From contig NZ_JACHJI010000004.1 in assembly GCF_014203535.1 (NCBI RefSeq), positions 372,001 to 436,000 on the forward strand: a stretch of 64,000 bases of DNA, written 5' to 3'. Position numbers and translations under genes: made by a program. The notes under the pieces were generated by a model. That model was not told the origin of the DNA. It did no database searches and saw only the letters and a program-made list of their open reading frames with translations. Below are positions 35,327 to 43,817 of the stretch, piece by piece. Numbering within the stretch: the stretch's first letter is position 1; every line of letters begins with the position of its first letter. This DNA is from Streptomyces griseomycini. GTDB lineage: Bacteria > Actinomycetota > Actinomycetes > Streptomycetales > Streptomycetaceae.

Positions 35327-36820
35327 ATGGCTGAAGGCGAGCCGGCCGGCCCGGAGGGGGCGAAGAGGGCGCGGCGGATCGCCGGTGCCGCACTCCCGCT
35401 CTACCTGACGATGGTCGCCTCGTCCGCGGCGTCCCTGGTGGACACGGCCGTCCTGGGACGGCACGCCACGGCCTCGCTCGCGGCGCTCGCCGTCACGCTG
35501 GCCGTGTTCGGCCCGGCCACCGCCGCGGTCTCCGGGGCCATGCGCGGAGTCGTGCCGTTCGTGGCGGCCCACAAGGACGACGCCGACGAGCTGCTGCCCG
35601 TCCTGCGCAACGGCATGTGACTCGGGATCTGCGTCGGACTGCCGGGCGCCGCGGCGGTCGCCTCCGTGCCGCTGATCGGCAGGGCCGGCGGAGCGCCGCG
35701 GACCACCCTCGACGCGTTGGGCGCCTTCCCGTACCTCCTCGCCTGCAGCGTGCTCGTGACGTCGGCCGCCTCCGCCGCGACGTCCGCACTCGTCGGGCTC
35801 GGCAGGGGCAGGGCGGTGATGCGCTCCGGGATGGCCGGCACGGGCGCCGCCGTCGTGCTCCCGCTGGTCCTGGTGGGCGGCGTCGGTTCGTTCGAGGGGC
35901 TCGGTCTGCCCGGTGCCGGCATCGCCATGCTCGCCTCCGGCGCGATCAACGCCTCCCTGGCGCACCTCCAGCTGCGCCGGCACGCGGTGTCGGCCGGGAG
36001 GTCGCTGCGGCCGGGGCGTCCGAGTCCGCGCGAGGTGATCGAGCTGGCCGGGGTCGGCGTCCCGCTCGCGGCCACCGTGCTCGTCGAGTTCGCCGTCCTG
36101 GGCGTCCTCGCGTTCTCCGCGGCCCGGGTGAGCACCGACGGCGCGGCCGTGCACAGCATCTCCCTGTCCCTGGTGAACCTCATGTTCGGCGCGGCGGTGG
36201 CGGTGGGCCAGGCGACCGTGCCGCTCATGGCCGCCCCGGTGGAGGCCGGTGACGTACGGGAGGTCAGGCGCAGCGTCCGGGCGGGTGTCCTGGTGGCCCC
36301 GTGCGCCGTCCGCGCCCTGGCGCTGCTCCTGGTGGCGGCGCGCACCCCGGTGGTCTCGCTGTTCACCGAGGACACCGGCCTGCGGGACCAGGTGCTGGAC
36401 CTCCTGCCCGTCGTCCTCCTCGTGGTGCTGACGGACGCCGTCCAGGCGGTGTTCGGCTTCGGACTGATCGGCATCAGGCACACCGTCCCCAGCCTGGTCG
36501 TCTTCGCGGTCTGCTACGGACTGCTCGCCCTGGTGGCGCTGCCCGTCGGCACCGCGGGCGGCCTGGAGGCGCTGCGGCTCTCCCTGACCGGCGCCGACCT
36601 CCTGCTGCCGACCGGACAGGCCCGCTCCTTCCGGCGCCGCAGCGCCGCACTGGCGGCGCCCGAGCCGGGCGCGGGCGACGGCGACCCGCCGTCCCGGGGC
36701 CGCGTCCGCCGGGCCGCGCCTGCGGGCCCCACCGAGGGGTCCCGCTCGTCGCCCCCCGGTGTCACCGCAGCGCCGGATGGTCCGCCACCACCGTGCAGGA
36801 ACCGGGGGCGATCTCCGTGA
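35327..36820 (+). pseudogene. MATE-family multidrug efflux transporter with an in-frame TGA
   Basis: From ATG 35327 the frame encodes a MATE start (RRIAGAALPLYLTMVASSAA, LVDTAVLGRHATASLAALAV) up to VLRNGM, then TGA at 35618-35620 (codon 98). The same frame continues at once with LGICVGLPGAAAVASVPLIG and the remaining membrane segments for about 300 more codons. Homologues are expected to have Trp at this point (NGMWLG), so a single TGG to TGA change is the simplest explanation. The C-terminal 60 residues are low complexity and overlap the convergent PTH2-like gene by 59 bp. Restart at ATG 35666 would lose the first three helices, so function is doubtful. Confidence 0.8.
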
Positions 36821-37478
36821 AGCCCGCGTCGCGGACGGTGGGGAGGCCGCCGGTCACCAGGTCGCCCCAGCGGGACGGGTCCGCGGTGCGGACGGTGAGG
36901 GGGAAGCCGGCGGCGTGCCAGGCCGTGCGGTCCTCGTCCGGCAGTTCCCACCAGGCCAGCTGCGCGCCGTGGCCCGCCTGGGCCATGGCCTTGCCGGCCG
37001 ACATGTCCAGGTCGGGGTTGAGCCAGAGGACGGGGGCGGCCGGGTCCGCCGGGGGCGGGGTCTCCGGGTCGTCGAGGTCGGTGCCGGAGACCTGGAGACG
37101 GGCCAGGTCCTTGGGCCAGCCGTCCAGGGGGACGGGCGGGAAGACGCGGACCTCCGCCGACTTGCCGGTGACGGTGATGCCGGGAAGGGCCTCCGCGCGG
37201 CGCCATTCCGCGCCGCGCGCCCGGCGCACCACCTTGCGGATCCGGGCGTCCTGCCAGTCCCGCACCGCCCGCGCCCACTCGCCCTCGCCCACCGAGCGCT
37301 CGTCGGCCAGCATCACCAGGACCGCGCGGGCCGCCGTCTCCAGTGCGTCCGTACGGGGCGGGGGCGCCGCCCGCTCGATGCGGACCACCAGGGGCAGGAC
37401 GAACTGGGGTGCCTCGTCGCGGGCACCCGGGTCGGGGCGGAAGGGGCTGTCGGCGGCAGGCGTCTGATCAGTGCTCAC
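36762..37478 (-). CDS. PTH2-family peptidyl-tRNA hydrolase-like protein
   Basis: The product is 238 residues from GTG 37478. The C-terminal 100 residues hold the PTH2 fold: LNPDLDMSAGKAMAQAGHGAQLAWW (the Lys/Gln/His-type active-site helix), LTVRTADPSRWGDLV and FTEIAPGSCTVVADHPAL. The N-terminal part (PQFVLPLVVRIERAAPP, DWQDARIRKVVRRARGAEWR) is conserved in actinobacteria but has no assigned role. Canonical PTH2 enzymes are archaeal or eukaryotic; the activity of this bacterial version is not established. Its 3' end overlaps the MATE pseudogene. Confidence 0.75.
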   Translation of the reverse strand: MSTDQTPAADSPFRPDPGARDEAPQFVLPLVVRIERAAPPPRTDALETAARAVLVMLADERSVGEGEWARAVRDWQDARIRKVVRRARGAEWRRAEALPGITVTGKSAEVRVFPPVPLDGWPKDLARLQVSGTDLDDPETPPPADPAAPVLWLNPDLDMSAGKAMAQAGHGAQLAWWELPDEDRTAWHAAGFPLTVRTADPSRWGDLVTGGLPTVRDAGFTEIAPGSCTVVADHPALR

Positions 37479-37511
37479 GGGTCCAGTCTGCCAAGCGGCC
37501 GCGCACCGCCG

Positions 37512-37691
37512 TCAGCCCGAGCAGGACGTGCGCTCGGCCTCGCGCCACTCGCAGACCGGGCACAGGGTGACGCCCTTGTACGACTCCGGATACTCCGTCG
37601 GCTCCCGGCACAGCACGCACTCCGCGTACGGCGGGCCGTCGGCCTTCGGCGGCCTGGACACGTCGATCAGGCAGTAGTCGTCGTCGCTCAT
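37512..37691 (-). CDS. Small zinc-ribbon-like protein (59 residues)
   Basis: The gene encodes MSDDDYCLIDVSRPPKADG and ends EAERTSCSG before TGA. It has two CxxC pairs, ECVLCREP and TLCPVCEW, separated by about 20 residues, which fits a single zinc ribbon. Two more Cys are at positions 7 and 57. ATG is at 37691. It sits between the PTH2-like gene (start 33 bp downstream) and the deacetylase gene (stop 18 bp upstream), all on the minus strand, so it is probably co-transcribed. The codon third-position GC bias is normal for a real gene. Function is unknown; metal binding is inferred. Confidence 0.75.
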   Translation of the reverse strand: MSDDDYCLIDVSRPPKADGPPYAECVLCREPTEYPESYKGVTLCPVCEWREAERTSCSG

Positions 37692-37709
37692 GTGTCCAGC
37701 GTAGGACGC

Positions 37710-38555
37710 TCAGCCCCGTCCGTCCGCCGCCCCGATCAGCTCGGAGACCTTCACGAACCGGTAGCCCCTGCGGCGCAGCTCCGGGACGATCGTCCGTACC
37801 GCCCGCTCGGTCGTCGGGGCCGCGCTGCGCGTGCAGTGCAGGACGACCACCGAACCCGGCCGCACCCCGTCCAGGACCTGCCGGGCCACCGCCTCCGCGT
37901 CCGTGGCGAACGCGTCGCCGCCGACCACGTCCCACTGCACCGCCGTGACGCCCGTCGGGGTCAGCGCCCTGAGCGCCACCCGGTCGTAGCAGCCGCCGGG
38001 GAAGCGGAAGTACGGCATCGGGTCCTCCACCCCGACCTCGCGGAAGGCGGTGTACGCCCGCTCCACGTCCGCCCGCATCCGGTCCGCGGGGACGGTCGGC
38101 AGGCCGTGGCAGCCGGCGGTGAAGGCGTAGTGGCTGTAGGAGTGGTTGGCGACCTCGAACAGCGGGTCCCGGCCGATGGAGCGGGCCTGGTCCGGGTACT
38201 CCTCGGCCCACCGGCCCGTCATGAACACCGTGGCCGGCACCTCCAGCGTCCGCAGGGCGGCGATCAGCCGCGGGTGGTCGAAGCGCTCGCCCGCCGCGGC
38301 CCTCGGGCCCTGGTCGGCGGTCATGTCGGCGTCGAAGGTGAGCGCCACCGCCTTGTCGCCGGGGGTGCGGGGGCCGTTGCGGAACACCGGGGTCAGGCCC
38401 GAGGGGCCCGGGGCGAGGGTGGGCGGCGACGACCGTACGGCGGGGGAGGAGGGGGCGGGGCGGGGCCGCTGCTGCGGGGGCTGGACGGTGGCGCAGGCGG
38501 TGAGCGCGGTGCCCAGGGCACAGAGCGCGGCCACGTGACGTACACGTGTGATCAC
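37710..38555 (-). CDS. Polysaccharide deacetylase lipoprotein (NodB domain)
   Basis: The product is 281 residues from GTG 38555. The lipoprotein signal is AALCALGTALTAC, with the Cys at about 21. After a Pro/Ser-rich linker, the NodB domain begins at KAVALTFDADMTADQGP (catalytic base Asp and metal Asp). It continues with the metal-binding HSYSHYAF, FRFPGGCYDRVAL, QWDVVGGDAF and VVLHCTRS. It is a membrane-anchored, surface-facing enzyme expected to deacetylate an acetylated envelope sugar polymer. There is no ribosome site, and the promoter spacing suggests a leaderless mRNA. Confidence 0.88.
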   Translation of the reverse strand: MITRVRHVAALCALGTALTACATVQPPQQRPRPAPSSPAVRSSPPTLAPGPSGLTPVFRNGPRTPGDKAVALTFDADMTADQGPRAAAGERFDHPRLIAALRTLEVPATVFMTGRWAEEYPDQARSIGRDPLFEVANHSYSHYAFTAGCHGLPTVPADRMRADVERAYTAFREVGVEDPMPYFRFPGGCYDRVALRALTPTGVTAVQWDVVGGDAFATDAEAVARQVLDGVRPGSVVVLHCTRSAAPTTERAVRTIVPELRRRGYRFVKVSELIGAADGRG

Positions 38556-38567
38556 CGTACGAAGATA
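38555..38567 (-). promoter_or_regulatory. Candidate leaderless promoter of the deacetylase gene
   Basis: On the minus strand a TATCTT -10 element (plus positions 38562-38567) is followed by 6 nt and then the GTG start at 38555, exactly where transcription would begin. No Shine-Dalgarno sequence is present. No clear -35 element was found 17-18 bp further upstream. Confidence 0.45.
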
Positions 38568-38650
38568 TGATGGGATTTGCCCCTTTCGTCGCGCCGCGTG
38601 CCGGGGCGCGGGCCGGTGTCACCCGGCCGGGGTACGGCTCCCGCGCCGCT

Positions 38651-40174
38651 TCAGATGTCCCGGCGCTCCAGCGGCCGGGTCGCCGGACCCTGGACGACCT
38701 TGCCGTCGGTGTCGAAGCGGGAGCCGTGGCAGGGGCACTCCCAGGCGCGTTCGGCGGAGTTGAAGTTCACCAGGCAGCCCAGGTGGGTGCAGCGGGCGGA
38801 GACCGCGTGCAGGGTGCCGTCCTCGTCGCGGTAGACCGCGAGCCGGTCGCCGTCGGCGCGGACCACGGCGCCCTCGCCGGGGGGCAGGGACTCCACCGGC
38901 GGCGAGGGGCGCAGCCGGTCGCCGACGAAGTGCCGGGCGACCTCGGCCTGGGTCTTGAGGAAGGACGGCGCCTCGCGCACGGCCGGAGCCAGCCGGCGCG
39001 GGTCGTACAGCCCGCTCCACGCGCACTCCTCGCCGGTGATCTGCGCGGTGAGCAGCAGGCCCGCCATCACCCCGCCGCTCATGCCCCAGCCGCCGAAGCC
39101 GGTGGCGACGTAGGCGTGCCGGGCGCCGTGGTGCAGCGGGCCGACCAGCGGCACGGTGTCGGTGGGGTCGTTGTCCTGGGTGGCCCAGCGGTGGGTGACC
39201 TCCATGTCGGGGAAGTGCTCGCGCGCCCAGGCGGCCAGGCGGTCGAAGCGGGCCCGGGTGTCGCCGGTGCCCGGGGTGAAGTGCTCCCCGGTGATCACGA
39301 GCAGGCGCCGGGTGCCGTCCTCGCCGTAGGGGGCCGTGCGCACCGAGTGGGTGTTCTCGTCGGGGGTGATGTACATGCCCTCGGGGTCCTGGCCGGCGGG
39401 GAGGGGGCCGGCGACGACCAGTTCGCGGCGCGGGGAGAGACGGGTGAACAGCAGGGCCCGGTCGAAGATCGGGTAGTGGGTGGCGACCACGACGTCCCGG
39501 GCGGTCACCGTGGCCCCGGACGCGGTGGACAGGCGGCAGGGCTCGCCCTCCTCCAGGCCGAGGACGGTGGTGTCCTCGTGGACGCGTCCGCCGCGCGCCA
39601 CCAGGTCGTCGGCGAGGGCCAGCAGGAACTTGCGCGGGTGGAACTGCGCCTGGCCGGTCACCTCGACCGCGCCCGCCACCGGGAACGGCAGCCCGGTCTC
39701 CGTCGTGAACGAGGCCGGCAGCCCCGCCTCCCGCGCGGCCCTCGCCTCCGCGCGCAGCTCCTCGACCCGGCCCGCGTCACCGGTGAAGGTGTACGCGCTG
39801 CGGCGCTCCCACTCGCAGTCGACGCCGAGCTCCGTCGCGACGCCGGCGAGGTGCTCGATCGCCTCCGACTGGGAGCGGGCGTACAGGCGCGCGCCCTCGT
39901 CGCCGCGGGTGCGGCGCAGCTTGTCGTAGATCAGTGTGTGCAGGGCGGTGACCTTGGCGGTCGTGTGCCCGGTGACGCCGGCCGCGATCCGCCCCGCCTC
40001 CAGCACCGCGACGCTCCTTCCGGCCCGCGTCAGCTCCCACGCGGTGCACAGTCCGGCGATCCCCCCGCCGATCACCGCCACGTCCACGTCGAGATCCCCG
40101 GCCAGCGCGGCATGCCGGCCACCCGGTGCGGTCTGGAGCCAGTACGAGCCGCTGACCTGCTGCTTCTCCGTCAT
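38651..40174 (-). CDS. FAD-dependent oxidoreductase with C-terminal Rieske [2Fe-2S] domain
   Basis: The product is 507 residues. The DAO-type FAD domain starts with DVAVIGGGIAGLCTAWELTR and ends near HAYVATGFGGWGMSGGVMAG. The C-terminal domain (about 410-505) is a Rieske domain with CTHLGCLVNFNSAERAWECPCHGSRFD split as CTHLGC and CPCHGS, both ligand pairs intact. The family (YhfW-like) couples FAD amine or thiol oxidation to an iron-sulfur centre; the substrate is unknown. It is probably cytosolic because there is no signal peptide. Confidence 0.9.
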   Translation of the reverse strand: MTEKQQVSGSYWLQTAPGGRHAALAGDLDVDVAVIGGGIAGLCTAWELTRAGRSVAVLEAGRIAAGVTGHTTAKVTALHTLIYDKLRRTRGDEGARLYARSQSEAIEHLAGVATELGVDCEWERRSAYTFTGDAGRVEELRAEARAAREAGLPASFTTETGLPFPVAGAVEVTGQAQFHPRKFLLALADDLVARGGRVHEDTTVLGLEEGEPCRLSTASGATVTARDVVVATHYPIFDRALLFTRLSPRRELVVAGPLPAGQDPEGMYITPDENTHSVRTAPYGEDGTRRLLVITGEHFTPGTGDTRARFDRLAAWAREHFPDMEVTHRWATQDNDPTDTVPLVGPLHHGARHAYVATGFGGWGMSGGVMAGLLLTAQITGEECAWSGLYDPRRLAPAVREAPSFLKTQAEVARHFVGDRLRPSPPVESLPPGEGAVVRADGDRLAVYRDEDGTLHAVSARCTHLGCLVNFNSAERAWECPCHGSRFDTDGKVVQGPATRPLERRDI

Positions 40175-40248
40175 GGGCGTCGAGTACCCCGGTGCGCCGG
40201 GTTCAGTGGCCCCCTCCGCTCGGCCCCTGCTCCGTCCGCGCGTTCCGC

Positions 40249-40294
40249 TTGCGCGCGGGGGCGGACGGGACTATTGTACAACCAAATGGTTGTA
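40249..40294 (+). promoter_or_regulatory. Leaderless promoter and operator of the ArsR-SRPBCC operon
   Basis: A TTGCGC -35 (40249-40254), a 17-bp spacer and a TATTGT -10 (40272-40277) place the transcription start close to the ATG at 40286. A perfect 7-bp inverted repeat, TACAACC-AAAT-GGTTGTA (40277-40294), overlaps the -10 edge and the start codon itself. This is the expected place for binding by the encoded ArsR-type repressor. Confidence 0.7.
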
Positions 40295-40684
40295 GATGGA
40301 GTGGCCGCCGGATCCGGCGGCGCCGACGAGACCGTGGACCGGCTGTTCCACGCCCTGGCCGACACGACGCGCCGCGACATACTGCGTCGCTGCGTGCGGG
40401 ACGAGCTGTCCGTGTCACGTCTGGCCGCGACGTACCCGATGAGCTTCGCCGCGGTGCAGAAACACGTCACGGTGCTGGAGCGGGCCGGTCTGGTCACCAA
40501 GCAGCGACGCGGACGGGAGCAGCTCGTGCGCACCGATCCCGACGCGGTGGGGCGCGCGCGGCAGGCCCTCGACGGACTGGAGTCGGCCTGGCGGGCGCGG
40601 GTGGACCGGATGTCCGGCCTGCTCGCGGACGACGACGCCGAAGCCGGCCCCGACGGCAACACGAGGAAAGGACCGGACGGATGA
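40286..40684 (+). CDS. ArsR-family transcriptional repressor
   Basis: The product is 132 residues from ATG 40286. The winged helix-turn-helix runs from VDRLFHALADTTRRDILRRC through ELSVSRLAATYPMSFAAVQKHVTVLERAGLV to TKQRRGREQLVRTDP. There are no Cys metal sites, so it belongs to the non-metal subgroup that pairs with SRPBCC proteins. It overlaps the next gene by 4 bases (ATGA). The ATG lies inside a 7+7 bp inverted repeat, so the gene is probably leaderless and self-repressed. The inducer is unknown. Confidence 0.88.
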   Translation: MVVDGVAAGSGGADETVDRLFHALADTTRRDILRRCVRDELSVSRLAATYPMSFAAVQKHVTVLERAGLVTKQRRGREQLVRTDPDAVGRARQALDGLESAWRARVDRMSGLLADDDAEAGPDGNTRKGPDG

Positions 40685-41166
40685 CCGTCACCAGCGTGGA
40701 CAAGGACGTCGACCACCTCACCCTCACCCTGATCGCCGACTTCACCGCCCCGGTCGAACGGGTGTGGCGGCTGTGGGCCGACCCGCGGCTGCTGGAGCGC
40801 TGGTGGGGACCGCCCACCTATCCGGCGACCTTCGAGGAGCACGACCTGACGCCCGGCGGGGAGGTCAGGTACTTCATGACCGGCCCGGAGGGCGAGAAGC
40901 ACGGCGGCTGGTGGCGGGTCACCTCGGTGGCGCCGCCGACCTCGCTGGAGTTCACCGACGGCTTCTCCGGCCAGGACGGCAAGCCGGACCCCGGGATGCC
41001 GGCCACCTCGGTGCGGATGACCCTCACCAGGCACGACGGCGGGACCCGGATGGAGCTGCGCTCGGTCTTCGACAGCCGGGAGCAGATGGACCGGCTGACC
41101 GAGATGGGCATGGTCGAGGGGCTGACGGCGTCGGTCGGGCAGATGGACGACGTGCTGGCGGGCTGA
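40681..41166 (+). CDS. SRPBCC (AHSA1-like) ligand-binding protein
   Basis: The product is 161 residues, overlapping the arsR stop by 4 bases. The START-like fold is visible as ADFTAPVERVWRLWADPRLL, the conserved ERWWGPPTYPATFEEHDLTP, GGEVRYFMTGPEGEKHGGWW and the C-terminal helix MVEGLTASVGQMDDVLAG. Such proteins form a cavity for hydrophobic ligands. The coupled ArsR-SRPBCC arrangement is widespread, and the ligand is generally unknown. Confidence 0.88.
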   Translation: MTVTSVDKDVDHLTLTLIADFTAPVERVWRLWADPRLLERWWGPPTYPATFEEHDLTPGGEVRYFMTGPEGEKHGGWWRVTSVAPPTSLEFTDGFSGQDGKPDPGMPATSVRMTLTRHDGGTRMELRSVFDSREQMDRLTEMGMVEGLTASVGQMDDVLAG

Positions 41167-41198
41167 CCGCCGCGCCCGCCCGCACCGAGGCGGACGGC

Positions 41199-41225
41199 CG
41201 GGAGGGAGGACGCGGAGCCCTCCCG
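41199..41225. terminator. Hairpin between convergent SRPBCC and phoX genes
   Basis: Arms CGGGAGGG (41199-41206) and CCCTCCCG (41218-41225) pair over 8 bp around an 11-nt loop, midway between two convergent stops. Further imperfect pairing of GGCC with GGCC flanks it. It is probably bidirectional. Confidence 0.5.
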
Positions 41226-41250
41226 TCCCGGCCGCCGGGCCGTCACGCGG

Positions 41251-42663
41251 TCATCTGCGCCACGGCCCCGTCACCGCGAACGTCGTCCCGGGGTCGTAGC
41301 AGTTGACGTACATCGTCCGGCCGTCCGGGGAGAAGGCCACCCCGGCGAACTCGCCCCACTCCGGGTCCTCGGGCGTACCCGTGTTCTGGCGGTTGCGGGC
41401 CAGCGCGTAGACCTCGCCGCGCCGGGTGACGCCGTAGACGTGCTGGGCGCCGCCGCCGTCCTCGCAGACCATCAGACCGCCGCCGGGGGCGAGGCAGATG
41501 TTGTCCGGCGACTCGCCGGGCAGCTGGACATCGGTGTCCGGACCGAAGACGACCACCAGGGTGAGCCGGCGCCGGTCCGGGTCGTAGCGCCAGATCTGCC
41601 CGTAGTGGTCGCCCGCCGAACCCTCCGCGCTGCGGGCGAAGGACGACACGAAGTACACCGAGCGGCCGCCCCAGTAGCAGCCCTCCAGCTTCTGGGCGTG
41701 GGTGATGCCCTTCGGCCCGAAGTCCTGGTGGCGGATGGGGGTGTGGACGGCCTGCGGGTCCGGTACGTCCACCCACTCGACGCCGTCGAAGCGGGCGCCC
41801 GTCTCCCGGATCGAGGACAGGTCCGGCACCCCCGGCACCCGCATCGCCTGGAGCCGGCCGCCCGCGCGCAGCGAGCCGGTGCCGCCGAGCGGTTTGTCCG
41901 GCAGGAAGCGGTAGAACAGGCCGAAGGGCCGCTGGAAGGCGTCCTCGGTCTCGTAGACGACACCCCGCTTCGGGTCCACCGCGATCGCCTCGTGCTGGAA
42001 GCGGCCCATCGCGGTCAGGGGTACGGCACCCGTGCGGCGCGGGTCGGCGCCGTCGACCTCGAAGACGAAGCCGTGGTCCTTGGCGTAGCCGTTGGTGCCC
42101 GCCTTGTCCTCGGTCTCCTCGCAGGTCAGCCAGGTACCCCAAGGGGTCGGCCCGCCCGCGCAGTTGACGGCCGTGCCGGCCACGGCGACCCGTTCGGACA
42201 GCACCCTGCCGCGGGAGTCCAGGGTGAGCGCCGTGCAGCCGCCCTTGCCCGCGGGATCGTAGGTCAGGCCCTCGACCGCCGGCACCGGGACCCGGCCGGT
42301 GGCGCGGTTCTCGTGGTTGCGGACGAGGTGGACGCGGCCGTGCCGGCCCGCGAAGGCGGCCATGCCGTCGTGGTTGGAGGGGACCGGACCCTCGCCGGAG
42401 CGCAGTCGGTCGCCCTCGCGGGAGAGCACCCGGTAGCGGAAACCCTCCGGCAGGTCGAGCAGTCCGTCGGGGTCGGGGACCAGGGGGCCGTAGCCGCCGT
42501 GCCCGAGGCCCTGTGCGGCGGCGGTGCCGGCGAACAGTTCGGAGAGGGCGCCGGTGAACGCGATGCCGATCCCTAGGGCACCGGACCGGGCGAGCACCTG
42601 ACGTCGTGTCGCGGGGGAGCCGGAGTCCGTGGCGGACCCGGCGGTGGACCCGGTTTCAGACAT
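41251..42663 (-). CDS. PhoX-family (DUF839) phosphatase, Tat-exported
   Basis: The product is 470 residues. The N terminus has a twin-arginine signal (TRRQVLARSGALGIGIAFTG) and an AGTAAAQG cleavage region. The body matches the PhoX beta-propeller family: LVRNHENRATG, GTWLTCEETEDKAG, FQHEAIAVDPKRGVVYETED, and ESPDNICLAPGGGLMVCEDG with acidic Ca/Fe ligands. PhoX proteins are secreted alkaline phosphatases that use Fe and Ca. Pho-box elements were not recognised upstream. Confidence 0.85.
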   Translation of the reverse strand: MSETGSTAGSATDSGSPATRRQVLARSGALGIGIAFTGALSELFAGTAAAQGLGHGGYGPLVPDPDGLLDLPEGFRYRVLSREGDRLRSGEGPVPSNHDGMAAFAGRHGRVHLVRNHENRATGRVPVPAVEGLTYDPAGKGGCTALTLDSRGRVLSERVAVAGTAVNCAGGPTPWGTWLTCEETEDKAGTNGYAKDHGFVFEVDGADPRRTGAVPLTAMGRFQHEAIAVDPKRGVVYETEDAFQRPFGLFYRFLPDKPLGGTGSLRAGGRLQAMRVPGVPDLSSIRETGARFDGVEWVDVPDPQAVHTPIRHQDFGPKGITHAQKLEGCYWGGRSVYFVSSFARSAEGSAGDHYGQIWRYDPDRRRLTLVVVFGPDTDVQLPGESPDNICLAPGGGLMVCEDGGGAQHVYGVTRRGEVYALARNRQNTGTPEDPEWGEFAGVAFSPDGRTMYVNCYDPGTTFAVTGPWRR

Positions 42664-42753
42664 GGGGAAACCTTCCTGCTGGCGGACAGGAACTGTGACC
42701 CCGCCGTGTCTATCACCTGGTGCGGATCACGGGAACCACGCGCGTAGCACGTG

Positions 42754-43596
42754 TCACGGACCGGGGGCGCGGTCCCCGGGCTCCCCGAGGGCCTCCACCG
42801 CGTGCCCGGGCGGTGTCTGCTGGGCCCGCTCCGGTGTCTGCTGGGCCCGCTCCAGGAAGCGCAGCAGCTCCACCGGGAAGGGCAGCACGAGGGTGGAGTT
42901 CTTCTCGGCGGCGACCGCCACGATCGTCTGCAGCAGGCGCAGTTGCAGCGCGGAGGGCGTCTGGGCCATCTGCTGGGCCGCCTCGGCCAGCTTCCTGGAC
43001 GCCTGGAGCTCGGCGTCGGCGTTGATGATGCGGGCGCGGCGCTCGCGGTCGGCCTCGGCCTGGCGGGCCATGGACCGCTTCATCGTGTCGGGCAGGGAGA
43101 CGTCCTTGATCTCGACGCGGTCGATCTGCACGCCCCAGCCGACCGCCGGACTGTCGATCATCAGCTCCAGGCCCTGGTTGAGCTTCTCGCGGTCGGACAG
43201 CAGATCGTCCAGATCGCTCTTGCCGATGATCGACCGCAGCGAGGTCTGCGCCATCTGGGAGACCGCGAACCGGTAGTCCTCGACGTTGACGATCGCCGCC
43301 GCCGCGTCCACGACCTTGAAGTAGACGACCGCGTCGACCCGCACGGTCACGTTGTCCCGGGTGATGCCCTCCTGGGCCGGCACCGGCATCGTGACGATCT
43401 GCAGGTTGACCTTGCGCAGCCGGTCCACGCCGGGTACGACGAGGGTGAACCCGGGCGGGCGCACGTCACCGTGGAGCCGGCCGAGGCGGAAGACCACCCC
43501 GCGCTCGTACTGCTTGACGACCCGGGCCGCCGCGGCGAGGTAGACGGTGCCCGTGGCACCGACCGTGACGGCCGCGGTGAGCAGCTCCTCGAGCAT
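42754..43596 (-). CDS. Slipin (SPFH/stomatin-like membrane protein)
   Basis: ATG 43596 is preceded by GGGAGG at 5 nt, so the frame upstream to 43644 is not used; 280 residues. An N-terminal membrane helix (LLTAAVTVGATGTVYLAAAA) leads into the SPFH domain: VKQYERGVVFRLGRLHGDVR, GFTLVVPGVDRLRKVNLQ, GITRDNVTVRVDAVVYFKV, and SLRSIIGKSDLDDLLSDRE. A coiled coil with ARQAEADRERRARIINADAE follows. The tail contains a duplicated ERAQQTP caused by a 21-bp tandem repeat. Slipins organise membrane microdomains. A partner NfeD protease gene is not adjacent. Confidence 0.9.
   Translation of the reverse strand: MLEELLTAAVTVGATGTVYLAAAARVVKQYERGVVFRLGRLHGDVRPPGFTLVVPGVDRLRKVNLQIVTMPVPAQEGITRDNVTVRVDAVVYFKVVDAAAAIVNVEDYRFAVSQMAQTSLRSIIGKSDLDDLLSDREKLNQGLELMIDSPAVGWGVQIDRVEIKDVSLPDTMKRSMARQAEADRERRARIINADAELQASRKLAEAAQQMAQTPSALQLRLLQTIVAVAAEKNSTLVLPFPVELLRFLERAQQTPERAQQTPPGHAVEALGEPGDRAPGP
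42812..42853. repeat. 21-bp perfect tandem duplication inside the slipin gene
   Basis: The unit beginning GGTGTCTGCTGGGCCC at 42812-42832 is repeated exactly at 42833-42853. It adds 7 residues in frame (ERAQQTP twice) to the C-terminal tail, so the gene stays open. The perfect identity suggests a recent slippage event. Confidence 0.9.
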
Positions 43597-43817
43597 GACG
43601 ACCTCCCGTCCAGAGGTCCGCTGCGTACACTTGCATCCGCTCATGCAACGATATGCCCGGTATCCGGTCCTGGGCCATGCCGTCCGCGTCGTGCCCGACG
43701 GGCCGGCCTCCGGAGGGAGGTCACCCGGCTCCTCCCCTGACGCGGTGGTCCGTGAGGCGTGATGCCGTTCGGCTGGCAGACTTGCTGCTCGCCGTGGGGT
43801 TCCGGACGGGGGGCGTG

